Of a stretch of 64,000 bases of DNA, positions 1-9,137 are shown piece by piece. Both the position numbers and the translations under genes were made by a program. Positions within the stretch are counted from its first letter, which is position 1, and every line of letters starts with the position of its first letter. Origin of the DNA: Bacillus sp. BA3 (lineage in GTDB: Bacteria > Bacillota > Bacilli > Bacillales > DSM-1321); contig PIZR01000001.1 in NCBI GenBank assembly GCA_002835675.1, forward strand, positions 123,494 through 187,493. The letters are read 5' to 3'. The notes under the pieces were generated by a model. The model searched no databases, was not told the origin of the DNA, and saw only the letters and a list, made by a program, of their open reading frames with translations.

Positions 1-2
1 GA

Positions 3-902
3 GAGTATATATATATACATGAACTAGAATGGTCAGAATATATAGTTGTTGCTTCAAGAATGAGTCAAGAATATTATTCAGTAGCGTCCCTAAGAGAACA
101 GTTTTACAAAACTAGAGGAAATTATAGAAAATTAGTGAATGATAATTCAATTTGTGAAAATAGTAGTAGGAGAATAACGAGAGATTTAAGTAATTTCTAT
201 CTTTTTGATTTTTTTATAAATAATAAGTATATAAGAAGTTTACCTAATATAATCCGCGATGTAGTAAAAGATTATTTGTTTGCAGTTATAGATACACATT
301 CAATAGTTGGACAACTTAGCATGCTTGAAATGGAGAAGATAAGAGGACGTTTTGCAAGAAATGAATTACTTAACTCTGTTTTGTTAAGGGTAGAAGAATT
401 AATTATTGTGCAGAAAGATTTAGCTTCAATTATAAAAGATGAAGATCACATTTCTCTTTTAGAGGAAATAAAAAAATATCATCATCCTAAAGAATTCCAT
501 CTAGATAGAGTGGAAAATATTATTAATGAATATAAAATAGTTAACCTTAATACATCAGAAAAGAATAAACTAATTGATATTATTGAAGGATGGATAGACT
601 GTATTGATTTTATATGTATAACTAGACAGGAAAAAGAAAGTGGCATAAACAATATATCTTTTCACTGTAATATTTTTACGTCTAGCCATTATACAGAACC
701 AACTTTATTTGTGAATGGTAGAGGTTTTGCATGGAATCATGAGTATTATGGAGAAAGAGTTGCGTTAAAAGAATACTTGAATGACAAAAAAATTCCTTTT
801 ATCGAGATGGAATTAGAAAAAGTATTAAATAAACATATTTTTACAGAGTATCCTTATCAAAAAATGATGTTGGGATTATTATTGCAAAAGTATGGTTATT
901 AA
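3..902 (+). CDS. Unknown protein, 5' end cut by window edge
   Basis: An AT-rich reading frame is open from the first bases of the window to a TAA at 902. An ATG lies at 60, but the frame continues upstream of it without a stop and there is no good ribosome binding site there, so the true start is probably outside the window. About 299 residues are visible. I recognise no domain. The C-terminal third contains an NGRGFAWNHEYYGER stretch and several aromatic and charged residues; there is no signal peptide or membrane segment. It belongs to the same AT-rich accessory stretch as the genes that follow. Confidence 0.6.
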   Translation, partial: EYIYIHELEWSEYIVVASRMSQEYYSVASLREQFYKTRGNYRKLVNDNSICENSSRRITRDLSNFYLFDFFINNKYIRSLPNIIRDVVKDYLFAVIDTHSIVGQLSMLEMEKIRGRFARNELLNSVLLRVEELIIVQKDLASIIKDEDHISLLEEIKKYHHPKEFHLDRVENIINEYKIVNLNTSEKNKLIDIIEGWIDCIDFICITRQEKESGINNISFHCNIFTSSHYTEPTLFVNGRGFAWNHEYYGERVALKEYLNDKKIPFIEMELEKVLNKHIFTEYPYQKMMLGLLLQKYGY

Positions 903-1110
903 CGACTAGATAATAAAAACTGACTAGTTAATCTAATGTTAGTGAGTTTTTTTATGATTGATATGGGGAGCCTTTCATTAATTGTTCAAAGCTAGATTTA
1001 ATTACAGTAGATTTCGTTAGATTGAACTATTAATAGTCGTAGTCAAAAACTTATTCAAGCATTCATTAAACAGTCGAAAAAGCCTTATAATTATTTGATA
1101 AAAAGGCTTT

Positions 1111-1145
1111 CTTTGGAGAGGTTGGTTCGACTCTCACATTCGCCA
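1111..1145 (+). other. Degenerate ssrA (tmRNA) 3'-end-like sequence, possible attachment site
   Basis: The segment begins CTTTGGAG, contains GGTTCGACTC and ends CGCCA, the order seen at the 3' end of Bacillus tmRNA (CTTTGGA, GGTTCGACTCCCAC, CTCCACCA). The acceptor part no longer pairs properly and there is no tmRNA body upstream. Integrative elements often use the ssrA 3' end as attachment site, so this may be a worn att site of the island. The comparison with tmRNA is from memory. Confidence 0.3.
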
Positions 1146-1395
1146 ACAAAAGCGCCTCTAACAATTTCGATTGAAAGCCTTTAAAATCGTAGTTCAGAAT
1201 ATTTCAATCTAAGCGATGGGAGCTTTAGGATTTTCCTAGGACTCTTTTTTATCGAATGGGATACAATGTAATTAAGTCTCATTGGGTAAATCTTACTCGT
1301 CCTTACTGCGACAAGGACTCAAGGTGATTACTAAGGATATTTTCTAAAGCCTCTCGTTTTTGAAAGAGACATAAATTAAAATATACTTATATTAA

Positions 1396-1539
1396 GTATC
1401 ATTCGATGGAATTTGTAGAGCCAATTTAGTAGATCATTTTGGTGCCAAAAAAATTGAGAGTTCAACTGGGAAAAAACTTTTTTCTAGTAATCCCGAAAAT
1501 ATGTTACTGGAAAGGATTAAAAAGAAAATGAGTGATTAG
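1396..1539 (+). pseudogene. Coding-like remnant, 3' end of a lost gene
   Basis: A start-less open frame of about 47 residues ends at TAG 1537-1539. Its composition looks like coding sequence (LVDHFGAKKIESSTGKKLF followed by a charged tail), and a terminator hairpin follows at 1577-1600. I do not recognise the family. It is best read as the 3' tail of a gene whose front was deleted. Confidence 0.25.
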
Positions 1540-1576
1540 TTAATTATGCTTACCAAATTATTGTACATAATACATA

Positions 1577-1600
1577 AAAGTACCCTATAGGGTGCTTTTT
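1577..1600 (+). terminator. Rho-independent terminator
   Basis: A 9-bp stem (AAAGTACCC / GGGTGCTTT with one G-T pair) has a TATA loop and runs into TTTTT. It lies just after the coding-like remnant ending at 1539. Confidence 0.55.
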
Positions 1601-1716
1601 AAATATGTAGCTGACCTATAAATACGAACGGGTGCTTTAGTTCAATATTTGGATTATCAGCACCAACTAACGGAGCTCACAGTATGTGCTATCTTATATT
1701 TGTTTAAAAGCCTTAA

Positions 1717-1872
1717 CTATTTTCTACTAATCAGTAAAGCTCGGATTCTGTGATCATCTTTTGCAACATGATTAAGAAGTATTTTTTCAATAAATCTTCT
1801 AAACCATAATTCTGATTCAGATGATAATTCTTCAGTGCAACTGTACTTGTGTCTTGGATTTGTTAAGTCAAT
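1717..1872 (-). pseudogene. Coding-like remnant on the minus strand
   Basis: On the minus strand an open frame of 51 residues ends at 1717 and has no start codon. It reads as a plausible protein C-terminus (NPRHKYSCTEEL, then SELWFRRFIEKILLNHV, then DDHRIRALLISRK). The frame closes upstream at about 1873. Family unknown; it converges on the plus-strand remnant at 1396-1539, which suggests successive deletions in this stretch. Confidence 0.25.
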
Positions 1873-1990
1873 TTAGGTATGGTATATAATTCCTAAATAG
1901 TTATTTAGAGGTATAGTAATGTATACTAAAGATAGAAGGTTAGGTTAGGTTAGCTAATCTATTCGCAATATTATAGAGGGAGTCTTATAA

Positions 1991-2773
1991 ATGCGTAAAA
2001 TTATATATTTTGATGAAGGTTCAGCAACAGATATTTTACTAATTGAACATGGAGGACAAATTTCCTCAATTGACGAGAAGAAAGGGACGGTTAGTCTGAA
2101 GGGAGAAGCTGGTGGAGAGGTTTCAGCAGGGGCAAGTACTGGATTTTTAACTATTGTTAAAGCTGCTTTTAATACAAAAGTAAGTGCTAATGTTTCTCAT
2201 AGCAGGGATACACTGGCCACCAAAACAGTCACAAATACAATTTTTACTGATTTTGTTGCTCTAAAGGAAAAATTAGTAGAAAAGAAAACAATTGAAATAC
2301 TCGAAGGATATAAAGTTACAGCTTTAAAAGATTCTTTTGCATTTATGAAAATGTATGCACCATATATGAAAATATTTAGAGAAGGTTCAGAAGCAATAGA
2401 AGCACTTAGAGATCTTGATTTACAAAATGTTGATGAAATTCTTACAGCAGCTAAGGGATACTATGAAATGGTTGCTTATAATAACGAAAAGGAAATTGTT
2501 CTTCGTTTTAACATTAATGCATTTAAAAATGCGTACATGTTAACCGACTTATCCAAAATGAACTTAACCTTTATTGCAATAGAGGTTGGGGATTGTAATA
2601 AAGAAGAACTTATTATGCAGAATGAACTTTCAGGTGATTCTCCTTCCATTGAATCTTTGGATATAAACGCTATTATGGGGAATAATCCTTCCACTCAATC
2701 TGGTGCAAATACAAAGTTAAAACTATATGATGTTATTTTAGCTGGGATAGGTGAAATTCAAAATGAAAATTAA
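1991..2773 (+). CDS. DUF6414-like protein, first gene of a pair with an AAA+ ATPase
   Basis: This 260-residue protein starts at an ATG preceded by AGAGGGAG. Its N-terminus (IIYFDEGSATD, then GGQISSIDE) resembles the family I know as DUF6414; that assignment is from memory. Residues about 33-60 are rich in Gly, Ala and Ser with alternating polar and non-polar positions (GEAGGEVSAGASTGF), followed by a Thr/Ser-rich stretch. The C-terminal half is mixed alpha/beta without recognised catalytic residues. There is no signal peptide. The stop overlaps the start of the next gene by 11 bases, so the two are translationally coupled and likely act together. The biochemical role is unknown. Confidence 0.65.
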   Translation: MRKIIYFDEGSATDILLIEHGGQISSIDEKKGTVSLKGEAGGEVSAGASTGFLTIVKAAFNTKVSANVSHSRDTLATKTVTNTIFTDFVALKEKLVEKKTIEILEGYKVTALKDSFAFMKMYAPYMKIFREGSEAIEALRDLDLQNVDEILTAAKGYYEMVAYNNEKEIVLRFNINAFKNAYMLTDLSKMNLTFIAIEVGDCNKEELIMQNELSGDSPSIESLDINAIMGNNPSTQSGANTKLKLYDVILAGIGEIQNEN

Positions 2774-3854
2774 TATTATCTACGGCCCAATGAAAGAATT
2801 TAACTCGAAAATTCCAACTGAAGATACTATAAGTCTTTCAGAAATGGTCAGATGGAGTGATGCTAGGCGCTCTAATCCAATTGAAGATGAATTAATTGGT
2901 ACTTATAATTATCTAACGGTTTCTACTGAAGAATATGGTGGAGTAACAGATGCATTTATCGAAAGATTTATCATCAGTATTTTGATTTATCAAAATCATT
3001 TAGGGTATACAGAAATCTTCCTTCATAATCCGCCAACTCGTATCTATGATCAAATACAAATTTATAAAGACCATTTTGAACTTTCAATTCAGCATTCATC
3101 CTACCCAAAGACATCTAAAGATGCTCTTAAAGAAATTAAAGAGAACTTTGATGGAAAGATTTTAGGTCAACCTCAAGCAAAAACAGAAATTCTAACTGCA
3201 CTATATGACTTATCAAACAATCACGACACTAAACCTAAAATAATTATGCTATACGGTCCTCCGGGTGTAGGGAAAACCGAAACTGCTCTTTTCATAAATC
3301 AAGCTATTAACCAAGAAAATAAACTTCTAAGAAAGCAATTTTCTATGTATCATAATGATAGTTTTTACAGCTATATTTTCGGAGATAGAACTAATTCATT
3401 TGCAAAAGATTTAATAGATAGAGAATCTAATATTATTTTATTAGATGAATTTGATAAGTGTAACAAGGTTTTCTTCAGTGCCTTTTATCAATTATTCGAT
3501 GAAGGAATATATGAGGATAAATACTATAAGGTAAATTTACAAAATGCAGTTATTCTGTGTACATCAAATTATTTATCAGAGTCTGATATAAGAAAAAATC
3601 TAGGTGAAGCCATATTTTCTCGATTTGATGCTTTTATAAACTTTCATTCATTTTCAAATGAGGTAAAAGAACAATTAATTGATAGAATTTATGACGAAGA
3701 AATCGCTAAATATTCTTCTTCAGAGATTGAAATTATTTCAAGTATCAATATTCCGAATTTACTAAAACAGTATTTATCTTCTATAAATAATGCACGTGAT
3801 ATAAGGAGATATCTAAAACAAATGATTGCTACACCGTTGATTGAGTATATTTAG
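2763..3854 (+). CDS. ClpA/ClpB-type AAA+ ATPase
   Basis: The protein has 363 residues from ATG 2763; a GTG at 2751 is also possible but badly placed relative to GGATAGGTG. It has an N-terminal region of about 130 residues without recognised motifs, then one AAA+ module: Walker A GPPGVGKTE at about 165, Walker B IILLDEFDK with Asp near 228, sensor-1 Asn in CTSN near 269, an arginine-finger-like FSRFD near 287, and sensor-2 ARDIRR near 344. The Walker B to sensor-1 spacing is typical of the Clp/HSP100 (AAA_2) class, but there is only one module and no protease-docking loop is evident. It overlaps the DUF6414-like gene, so it may remodel or control that partner. Confidence 0.8.
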   Translation: MKINIIYGPMKEFNSKIPTEDTISLSEMVRWSDARRSNPIEDELIGTYNYLTVSTEEYGGVTDAFIERFIISILIYQNHLGYTEIFLHNPPTRIYDQIQIYKDHFELSIQHSSYPKTSKDALKEIKENFDGKILGQPQAKTEILTALYDLSNNHDTKPKIIMLYGPPGVGKTETALFINQAINQENKLLRKQFSMYHNDSFYSYIFGDRTNSFAKDLIDRESNIILLDEFDKCNKVFFSAFYQLFDEGIYEDKYYKVNLQNAVILCTSNYLSESDIRKNLGEAIFSRFDAFINFHSFSNEVKEQLIDRIYDEEIAKYSSSEIEIISSINIPNLLKQYLSSINNARDIRRYLKQMIATPLIEYI

Positions 3855-4014
3855 TACAAAAGTACAGTGTTGAATTAAACCCTCAATTATTCTTAGGTTC
3901 CTAAATAATACAACGGCTAAGCATTCAATGAGCTGAAATTATAGGAGTAAATCATTGATTATCTTATGAAAATAGTAAGAACAAATTAAAAAAATTATTG
4001 TAGGGGGTTATCTA

Positions 4015-4903
4015 ATGGATTTAGTTTTAGATAAAAGAGAAGATAAGGCACTTGCTCAATTTTGCAGTTATATTAGTATTCCAGTTCGGAGAGCAATTAG
4101 GGAGAATGGGAATGGTTGGATTGAACAGGTTTTAAATTGTGTTGGATTATCAACTTTACATGATGAATTTGAACATTATTTTGAACCTAATAGCTTTAAT
4201 AGAGGTTATAAAAAATCCTAATGAATACTTTAATCCGGAATTAGGTATGATGAAAATCCTTTTTCAGATAAAATCAGGTAAGGAAATTGTTAATGAATTC
4301 TTAAATGAAATTTTCAAGAGATTAAAAGGTATTGAAATTGAAGAGGCGCAATTTGAAAAAATAACTTATACATTAAATTTTTTAGGTTACGAGTTAACGG
4401 TATTTGAAGAAGATGATTATGGAAATATCAGTTATTTATTGGGTTATTTATCAATTGGTGAAGTAAAGCGTCAAGAGGATATGACTTTAATGAGAAAAGA
4501 AATCAATGCTATTAATTCAGCAGTTCTTACTCACTATAATGAGGCTCTTGAAACATACAGTAACGGGAATTTTAAAAGTTGTATTGATAATTGTAGAACT
4601 GCCTTTGAAAAATTTTTCTCGAAATTCGATTCTATTAATGAAGATTATTTAAAAGGAATATTAAACGTTACAAATGAGAAGATAATTGATGATAATGGAG
4701 TAGAATTAAGTAGTAGAAATAAAATTTTTAAGTACTGGTTGGATAAGAAAAAAGGTGCTAACAGATATCGCACTTTTGCAATTATATACAGTGCAATGTC
4801 AGGATTAGGAGCGCATGGAGAAGATAACCCAACTCAAGCAGATGCCCTATTGTTTTTGAGAATGACTGAAGATGTATTTTTATGGTTTATCCAGAAAAAA
4901 TAA
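4015..4903 (+). pseudogene. HEPN/Abi_C-like gene interrupted by a frameshift
   Basis: Two overlapping frames make one apparent gene. The first starts at ATG 4015 behind GTAGGGGG and runs to a stop at 4221; the second is open from before 4139 to 4903. The switch falls around 4170-4200 and corresponds to one extra base or two missing. The joined product would be about 295 residues. The C-terminal half (SNGNFKSCIDNCRTAFEKF, then GLGAHGEDNP, then ALLFLRMTEDVFLWF) resembles the all-helical HEPN or Abi_C domains found in abortive-infection proteins. No clean R-x4-6-H ribonuclease motif is visible. Either decayed, a sequencing error, or a programmed shift. Confidence 0.55.
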
Positions 4904-5093
4904 ATTCAATTTTCTAGAATGATAAGTTAACCTAACTTCCGCTTTTAAGTAGAAAACTATTACAAAGAATTAGAATGTAATAATCGGTTAATATGTAACT
5001 AATATTCAGAATAGCTAGCGGTTAGAATTAAAACATAAAACAAATAATTGACCGATGTAATCGAAATTTGGAAATTTGAAAGGAGTTTTAGGA

Positions 5094-5513
5094 TTGCCCA
5101 GTACACATCAAACTAAAAAGTATAATGAATGTACTTACATATTTTCAGACCAACATAGAAACTTACAGAATCGTAATAAATCAGAGTGGAAAATTAGTCA
5201 AGATGAAGAATTTAACTCATTTATCTTAATGTATGATGAGAATTGGATTTTTAATGAGTATAAAGGATGGTCCTTACATAGAATCAATTCTAGAAATGAG
5301 AGGTTAGGAAAAAATAGATCACAAGAATGGGTTAAAATTGCTAAATTTGTTGATAGTACTAAAAATTCTGAGTGGCATGGTTATCCTGTAGATTATCGAG
5401 AATCCATATACGATAAACCACCAACTAGAATATTAAAGGAATGGGTAAAAAAAGGCATAATAAGTAAAAGTCAAATGGGAAAAATCGTAGATAATAGAGG
5501 TTGTGATATTTAA
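5094..5513 (+). CDS. Unknown protein, first gene of a three-gene operon
   Basis: I place the start at TTG 5094, which has AGGAG at 5081-5085 with an 8-base spacer; the open frame extends slightly further upstream. The product has 139 residues and no signal or membrane segment. It begins PSTHQTKKYNECTYIFSD and ends with a conserved-looking block (WHGYPVDYRES, PPTRILKEWVKKG, then MGKIVDNRGCDI). I do not recognise the family. The TAA at 5511-5513 shares its last base with the next ATG, so the two genes are coupled. Confidence 0.65.
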   Translation: MPSTHQTKKYNECTYIFSDQHRNLQNRNKSEWKISQDEEFNSFILMYDENWIFNEYKGWSLHRINSRNERLGKNRSQEWVKIAKFVDSTKNSEWHGYPVDYRESIYDKPPTRILKEWVKKGIISKSQMGKIVDNRGCDI

Positions 5514-6559
5514 TGAGAGCGGTGAATTTAAGAATAGAAGGGGAATATTGGGAATTTTTAATTAAATATAACAAACTATTTTTATGGAATCTTGTTGGGG
5601 AAATTGAGATTTATAATTGGGAAGAAATTTTAAGAAATATTTCTAGTACATACGGTAATTTAATATATAGTTTGTTTAATGGGTCAATGAAAAATAAAAT
5701 ATTTATAGAAAAAGATATTATTGGTTTGACTAGCGATAATAATAATAATGATATATACCTTTCTAAAAACTATTTAGAAAGGTATCTTGAAAAAAATGTA
5801 TTAACTCCTAACGAAGAAGTAATAACCTCCATTAATTCTTATAATGATAATTTAATAATAAATACAGATGATGGGTTATTTATTTCTTTTTTAGACGATA
5901 TGGAGAGGTTTGAAAAAATAACAGATATGCCATTTTACAACATAAGTGTTGGGACATATGGAAGAGTTGCTTTTGCTGGCGGAGAAGAAGGTATATTTGA
6001 ACTATTATTACCACCAAATAATTATAAAGATTATAAGGGGTATAAGGAAAATTTCAGAAATGTAATTAAGAAACATTCGAATAAAACCAGTTGGGTTAAA
6101 AATAACATCTACAGCTCTTCGTATTTTGAAGAGTTTATATTGGATCCTCAAAATCAAAATAAAAAACATTATGACGAAAATCAAATATTCAAACATTCTA
6201 ATAATGAAGAAAAAGCAAAGGTGACTTGGGTAAATAATAATAAAATTTATCGTAAATTAAATTCAAGTAAATTAGAGGAAGTAACAGTAATAGATCTAGG
6301 GGATGGAGAATTGTCTTTTAAATCTAGAGTATTAAATTTCCAAGATTGGAAAGGTGAAATTATAGCAGGCGCAGGAACTGCTTTTGGAACAATAGTTGAA
6401 TGTGAGAATGCTATGGTTATTATTTTTAAAGACACAAGTGTAATGAATATACCGGGTGAAGTTGTGAGATGGAAAAGTTATAGGTCAAATGAGAGGTATA
6501 GTAATATTCTTGGAATTATCTATGACGAAGAGTTAGTTTTATCAGCTTTTAACTATTAA
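5513..6559 (+). CDS. Unknown protein, second gene of the operon
   Basis: The protein has 348 residues and starts at the ATG of a TAATG overlap with the preceding gene. It is rich in Asn, Ile and aromatic residues and has repeated beta-strand-like segments, for example NDNLIINTDDGLFISFL, VGTYGRVAFAGGEEGIFEL and WKGEIIAGAGTAFGTIV, which could be blades of a propeller-like sensor or scaffold. This is a guess from pattern only; I find no catalytic motif. No signal peptide. It is followed after 24 bases by the DUF1643 gene. Confidence 0.65.
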   Translation: MRAVNLRIEGEYWEFLIKYNKLFLWNLVGEIEIYNWEEILRNISSTYGNLIYSLFNGSMKNKIFIEKDIIGLTSDNNNNDIYLSKNYLERYLEKNVLTPNEEVITSINSYNDNLIINTDDGLFISFLDDMERFEKITDMPFYNISVGTYGRVAFAGGEEGIFELLLPPNNYKDYKGYKENFRNVIKKHSNKTSWVKNNIYSSSYFEEFILDPQNQNKKHYDENQIFKHSNNEEKAKVTWVNNNKIYRKLNSSKLEEVTVIDLGDGELSFKSRVLNFQDWKGEIIAGAGTAFGTIVECENAMVIIFKDTSVMNIPGEVVRWKSYRSNERYSNILGIIYDEELVLSAFNY

Positions 6560-6583
6560 TATATTCTTGGAAGAAGGGATAAT

Positions 6584-7249
6584 ATGCCTCCTAGAGACTA
6601 TCCTATTTCAAAGGTGACTTTACCAGCTGAAGTACATCCAGTTAATACTACATACAGGATAAGAGAATCTATAAAAATAACTTTAAATAATAATTATTCT
6701 TCCCGTATAACCTTTATTATGATGAACCCAGCTTTTGCAAATGACAATCAATCTGATGACACGGTTAATGGAATAATTAATTTTATATTTAATAATTCTA
6801 TTCAAATTGTAAATACCAATGAAAATATCGTTGATGTAGGATTTTTAAACGTCGTAAATTTGTTTTCTATATATAATCGCGATTCTAGGGAGTTATGGGA
6901 TGATTTATTGAATATACGCTCTAATAATCAATTAGGAGAAGAAGAGTTCAAAACTTTGTTGGATAATAATATTAACACCATTAATAATGTTATAAATAAT
7001 CATTCTGATTATATTGTATTAGCTTGGGGATTGCCTAATGATATTTACATTAGTTTAGCTCTTTATTACAGACAAATATTTGAAATACAAAAAATTGTTA
7101 AACATTCAGGGCTACCTATTTTTGTTCCACAGACTAATAATAGACCATACTTATCGAAACAAGAAACTCCTTTTCATCCAAATAAAAAACGTTTAACTGG
7201 TTTAGTTAAGGTTGAAATAAATAATTTGAATGAAATAATACCACTTTAG
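6584..7249 (+). CDS. DUF1643 family protein
   Basis: The product has 221 residues, with AGAAGGG before the ATG. It shows the DUF1643 pattern: an early Arg-containing strand, IMMNPAFAND near residue 46, an Asp-Thr pair (SDDTVNG), GFLNVVNLFSIYNRDSREL in the middle, and VLAWGLPND towards the C-terminus. The biochemical function of DUF1643 is not established. As third gene of a tight operon with two unrecognised proteins inside an island, it is more likely part of an accessory (possibly defence) function than of core metabolism. Confidence 0.75.
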   Translation: MPPRDYPISKVTLPAEVHPVNTTYRIRESIKITLNNNYSSRITFIMMNPAFANDNQSDDTVNGIINFIFNNSIQIVNTNENIVDVGFLNVVNLFSIYNRDSRELWDDLLNIRSNNQLGEEEFKTLLDNNINTINNVINNHSDYIVLAWGLPNDIYISLALYYRQIFEIQKIVKHSGLPIFVPQTNNRPYLSKQETPFHPNKKRLTGLVKVEINNLNEIIPL

Positions 7250-7694
7250 ATTAAATTCTTTATACCCTTTACTAATAAATTAGTTATTAATCTATAACAA
7301 ATTATATAAAGTATCCAGTGATTAAATAGATTCTTAGTGAAAAAGAAACTTGTAAAATCTTTTTGAAGGTTAAATTAGTGTTTTTTAGGACTGAGGCTTT
7401 ATAAGGGAACTATAAATGGTAGCCTTTAAAATCACTTTTAGATTAAACAATGCTAACATTTTGCTAACGCCATCCCATAAAAAAACGGTAAATATCTGTT
7501 AAAGATGTTACATCAAACAACATCCCAAACGTTGATATATTGCTCTTTTTACAATAAACGTGAAAGATATTACAAATTTTCACCTTACCGGCGGCACGAT
7601 GTTAGTATAAAAGGGATATTGATAAATAGATGAACCAGAAAATCATCTACATGAAAAATTTTCAAATTTATAACAAGGAAAATAGGGGACAAAT
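7250..7694. other. Intergenic stretch without recognisable genes
   Basis: I examined these 445 bases on both strands and saw only short AT-rich frames. There is no convincing terminator directly after the DUF1643 gene. The stretch ends with the AATAGGGGAC ribosome binding site of the next gene. Confidence 0.4.
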
Positions 7695-8087
7695 ATGGAA
7701 AAGGGGTTCAATAAATATTCTCAGAGTTTTTCTTTGAATTTCAGTCTACTAGATAAAAATCTAGATAGCAATGGTAGGGGAACGTATTATGCAAAATGGA
7801 AAAAAAGATATGATTGTTTAAATTGGGGTAATAATACAAAAATTGAGTGGGATATCAGAAATATAAATAACCAAAGCTTTCAAGCGATGGTGATCCAGAG
7901 AAAGATTGAAAGTTCACTGGAAGAGGAGGCGAACCAGGCATGGTCCAACTTGCCTGAGGATCAACGCCTTAAGAGGGTGGGGTTTTTAGAAAAGACATCG
8001 ATTTGGAAAAAAAACCAGTTTTTCCGTACTTATATCAATGAGCGTTTTATGGAACGGTTGAAAAAAGAAATGGAACTTGGTAAGTAA
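7695..8087 (+). CDS. Small unknown protein
   Basis: This 130-residue frame starts at ATG 7695 behind AATAGGGGAC. The N-terminal half is rich in Asn and aromatic residues (SQSFSLNFSLLDKNLDSNG), the C-terminal half is charged and helical (SSLEEEANQAWSNLPEDQR, then FMERLKKEMELGK). No domain recognised, no signal peptide. It is probably a real gene because of the start site and coding-like composition, and it may be a truncated member of a longer family. It is the last plus-strand gene before the duplicated segment. Confidence 0.5.
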   Translation: MEKGFNKYSQSFSLNFSLLDKNLDSNGRGTYYAKWKKRYDCLNWGNNTKIEWDIRNINNQSFQAMVIQRKIESSLEEEANQAWSNLPEDQRLKRVGFLEKTSIWKKNQFFRTYINERFMERLKKEMELGK

Positions 8088-8285
8088 GTCATGGAAGGGC
8101 ATGCTTTACATTAACATAATTAATGGATAAAGATATTTACAATCACTAATCCAACATATCCACATAAAAACAGTAAATACATCAGTTTTCCATCTTATTT
8201 CATGGTTTCAATTATGGAACTTTACCTGACAACAAAGTTGTATCCACAAAAGTCCTTGCAAACAAGTATACAAGGACTTTTATAA

Positions 8286-8888
8286 TTTACATATCCTGAA
8301 CTGCGGAAATCTATCGGCTGGGTCAGTTCCTCATTAGATCAGGAATATCAGTCACGCCCAAATGATACAGCACTTGAAGTAGTTTTAAGCGGAAAATTTG
8401 CTTCAATTGGATTATATGAGGAAATTACAGAGGATGATATAAAGAAAGCAAAAGCATTACTTGACCAATTCAGAATCAAACTTTTGTCTAACCAATTTAT
8501 CCACACACTCTCTCAAGGTGAAAAAAGAAAAGTAATGATTGCAAGGGCCCTCATGTCTTCACCACAATTATTAATCTTAGATGAGCCTTGCAATGGACTG
8601 GATATTTACTCTAAAGAAGAGCTGTTAACATCTATTGAAGATATGACTGCTGCTGCACCGAACGGCCCAACCATTTTATATGTTACACATCATATTGAAG
8701 AAATTGTACCATCTATAACCCATGCTATGTTAATCAATTCGGGGAACGTTATGGAAAAAGGAGAAAAAAGGGATGTATTAACCGAATCATTATTGGAAAA
8801 GACCTTTCGTGTCCCAGTCAAAGTAGAATGGGAGAATGAGCGTCCCTGGATCCGGATTAAATCCCTGTTATTAAATGAAAAAAAATAA
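8286..8888 (+). pseudogene. YlmA-like ABC transporter ATPase, N-terminal third missing (duplicate copy A)
   Basis: An open frame without start codon runs to 8888. It aligns with the C-terminal two thirds of the ATPase at 17447-18265, beginning at PELRKSIGWVSSS. The ABC signature LSQGEKRKVM and Walker B LLILDEPCNGLD are intact, but Walker A is absent because homology starts abruptly at 8294. Compared with the other copy it lacks the extra T that breaks that one (EEIVPSI reads through here) and carries one extra Ala codon. It cannot hydrolyse ATP without the P-loop; treat it as a fragment left by duplication. Confidence 0.75.
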
Positions 8889-9100
8889 ACCTAGTATGTT
8901 GAAGAGTAAAGTAAAGCAGTCGTAATGGTAAAACTACAAGATGAATATAGATTGCTTTTCATTGGAGGGCCTAATTAAATAACTTAATTTAGTGAGCCAT
9001 AATAATACTCGTTAGGAAATCTTAATTTATCCCAATATGTCGAATGGTAGGTGTCTCTATAAGGGAGTACTATACTTGGCATTGTTATTTGCTCTCAAAC

Positions 9101-9137
9101 AAAAAAGGCGAAGACTAGAAATCTTCTCCTTTTTTTA
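9101..9137. terminator. Terminator between ABC remnant and integrase remnant (copy A)
   Basis: Inverted repeat AAGGCGAAGA / TCTTCTCCTT flanked by an A-run on the left and T-run on the right, so it could serve both the ATPase remnant (plus) and the converging integrase remnant (minus). Confidence 0.65.
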
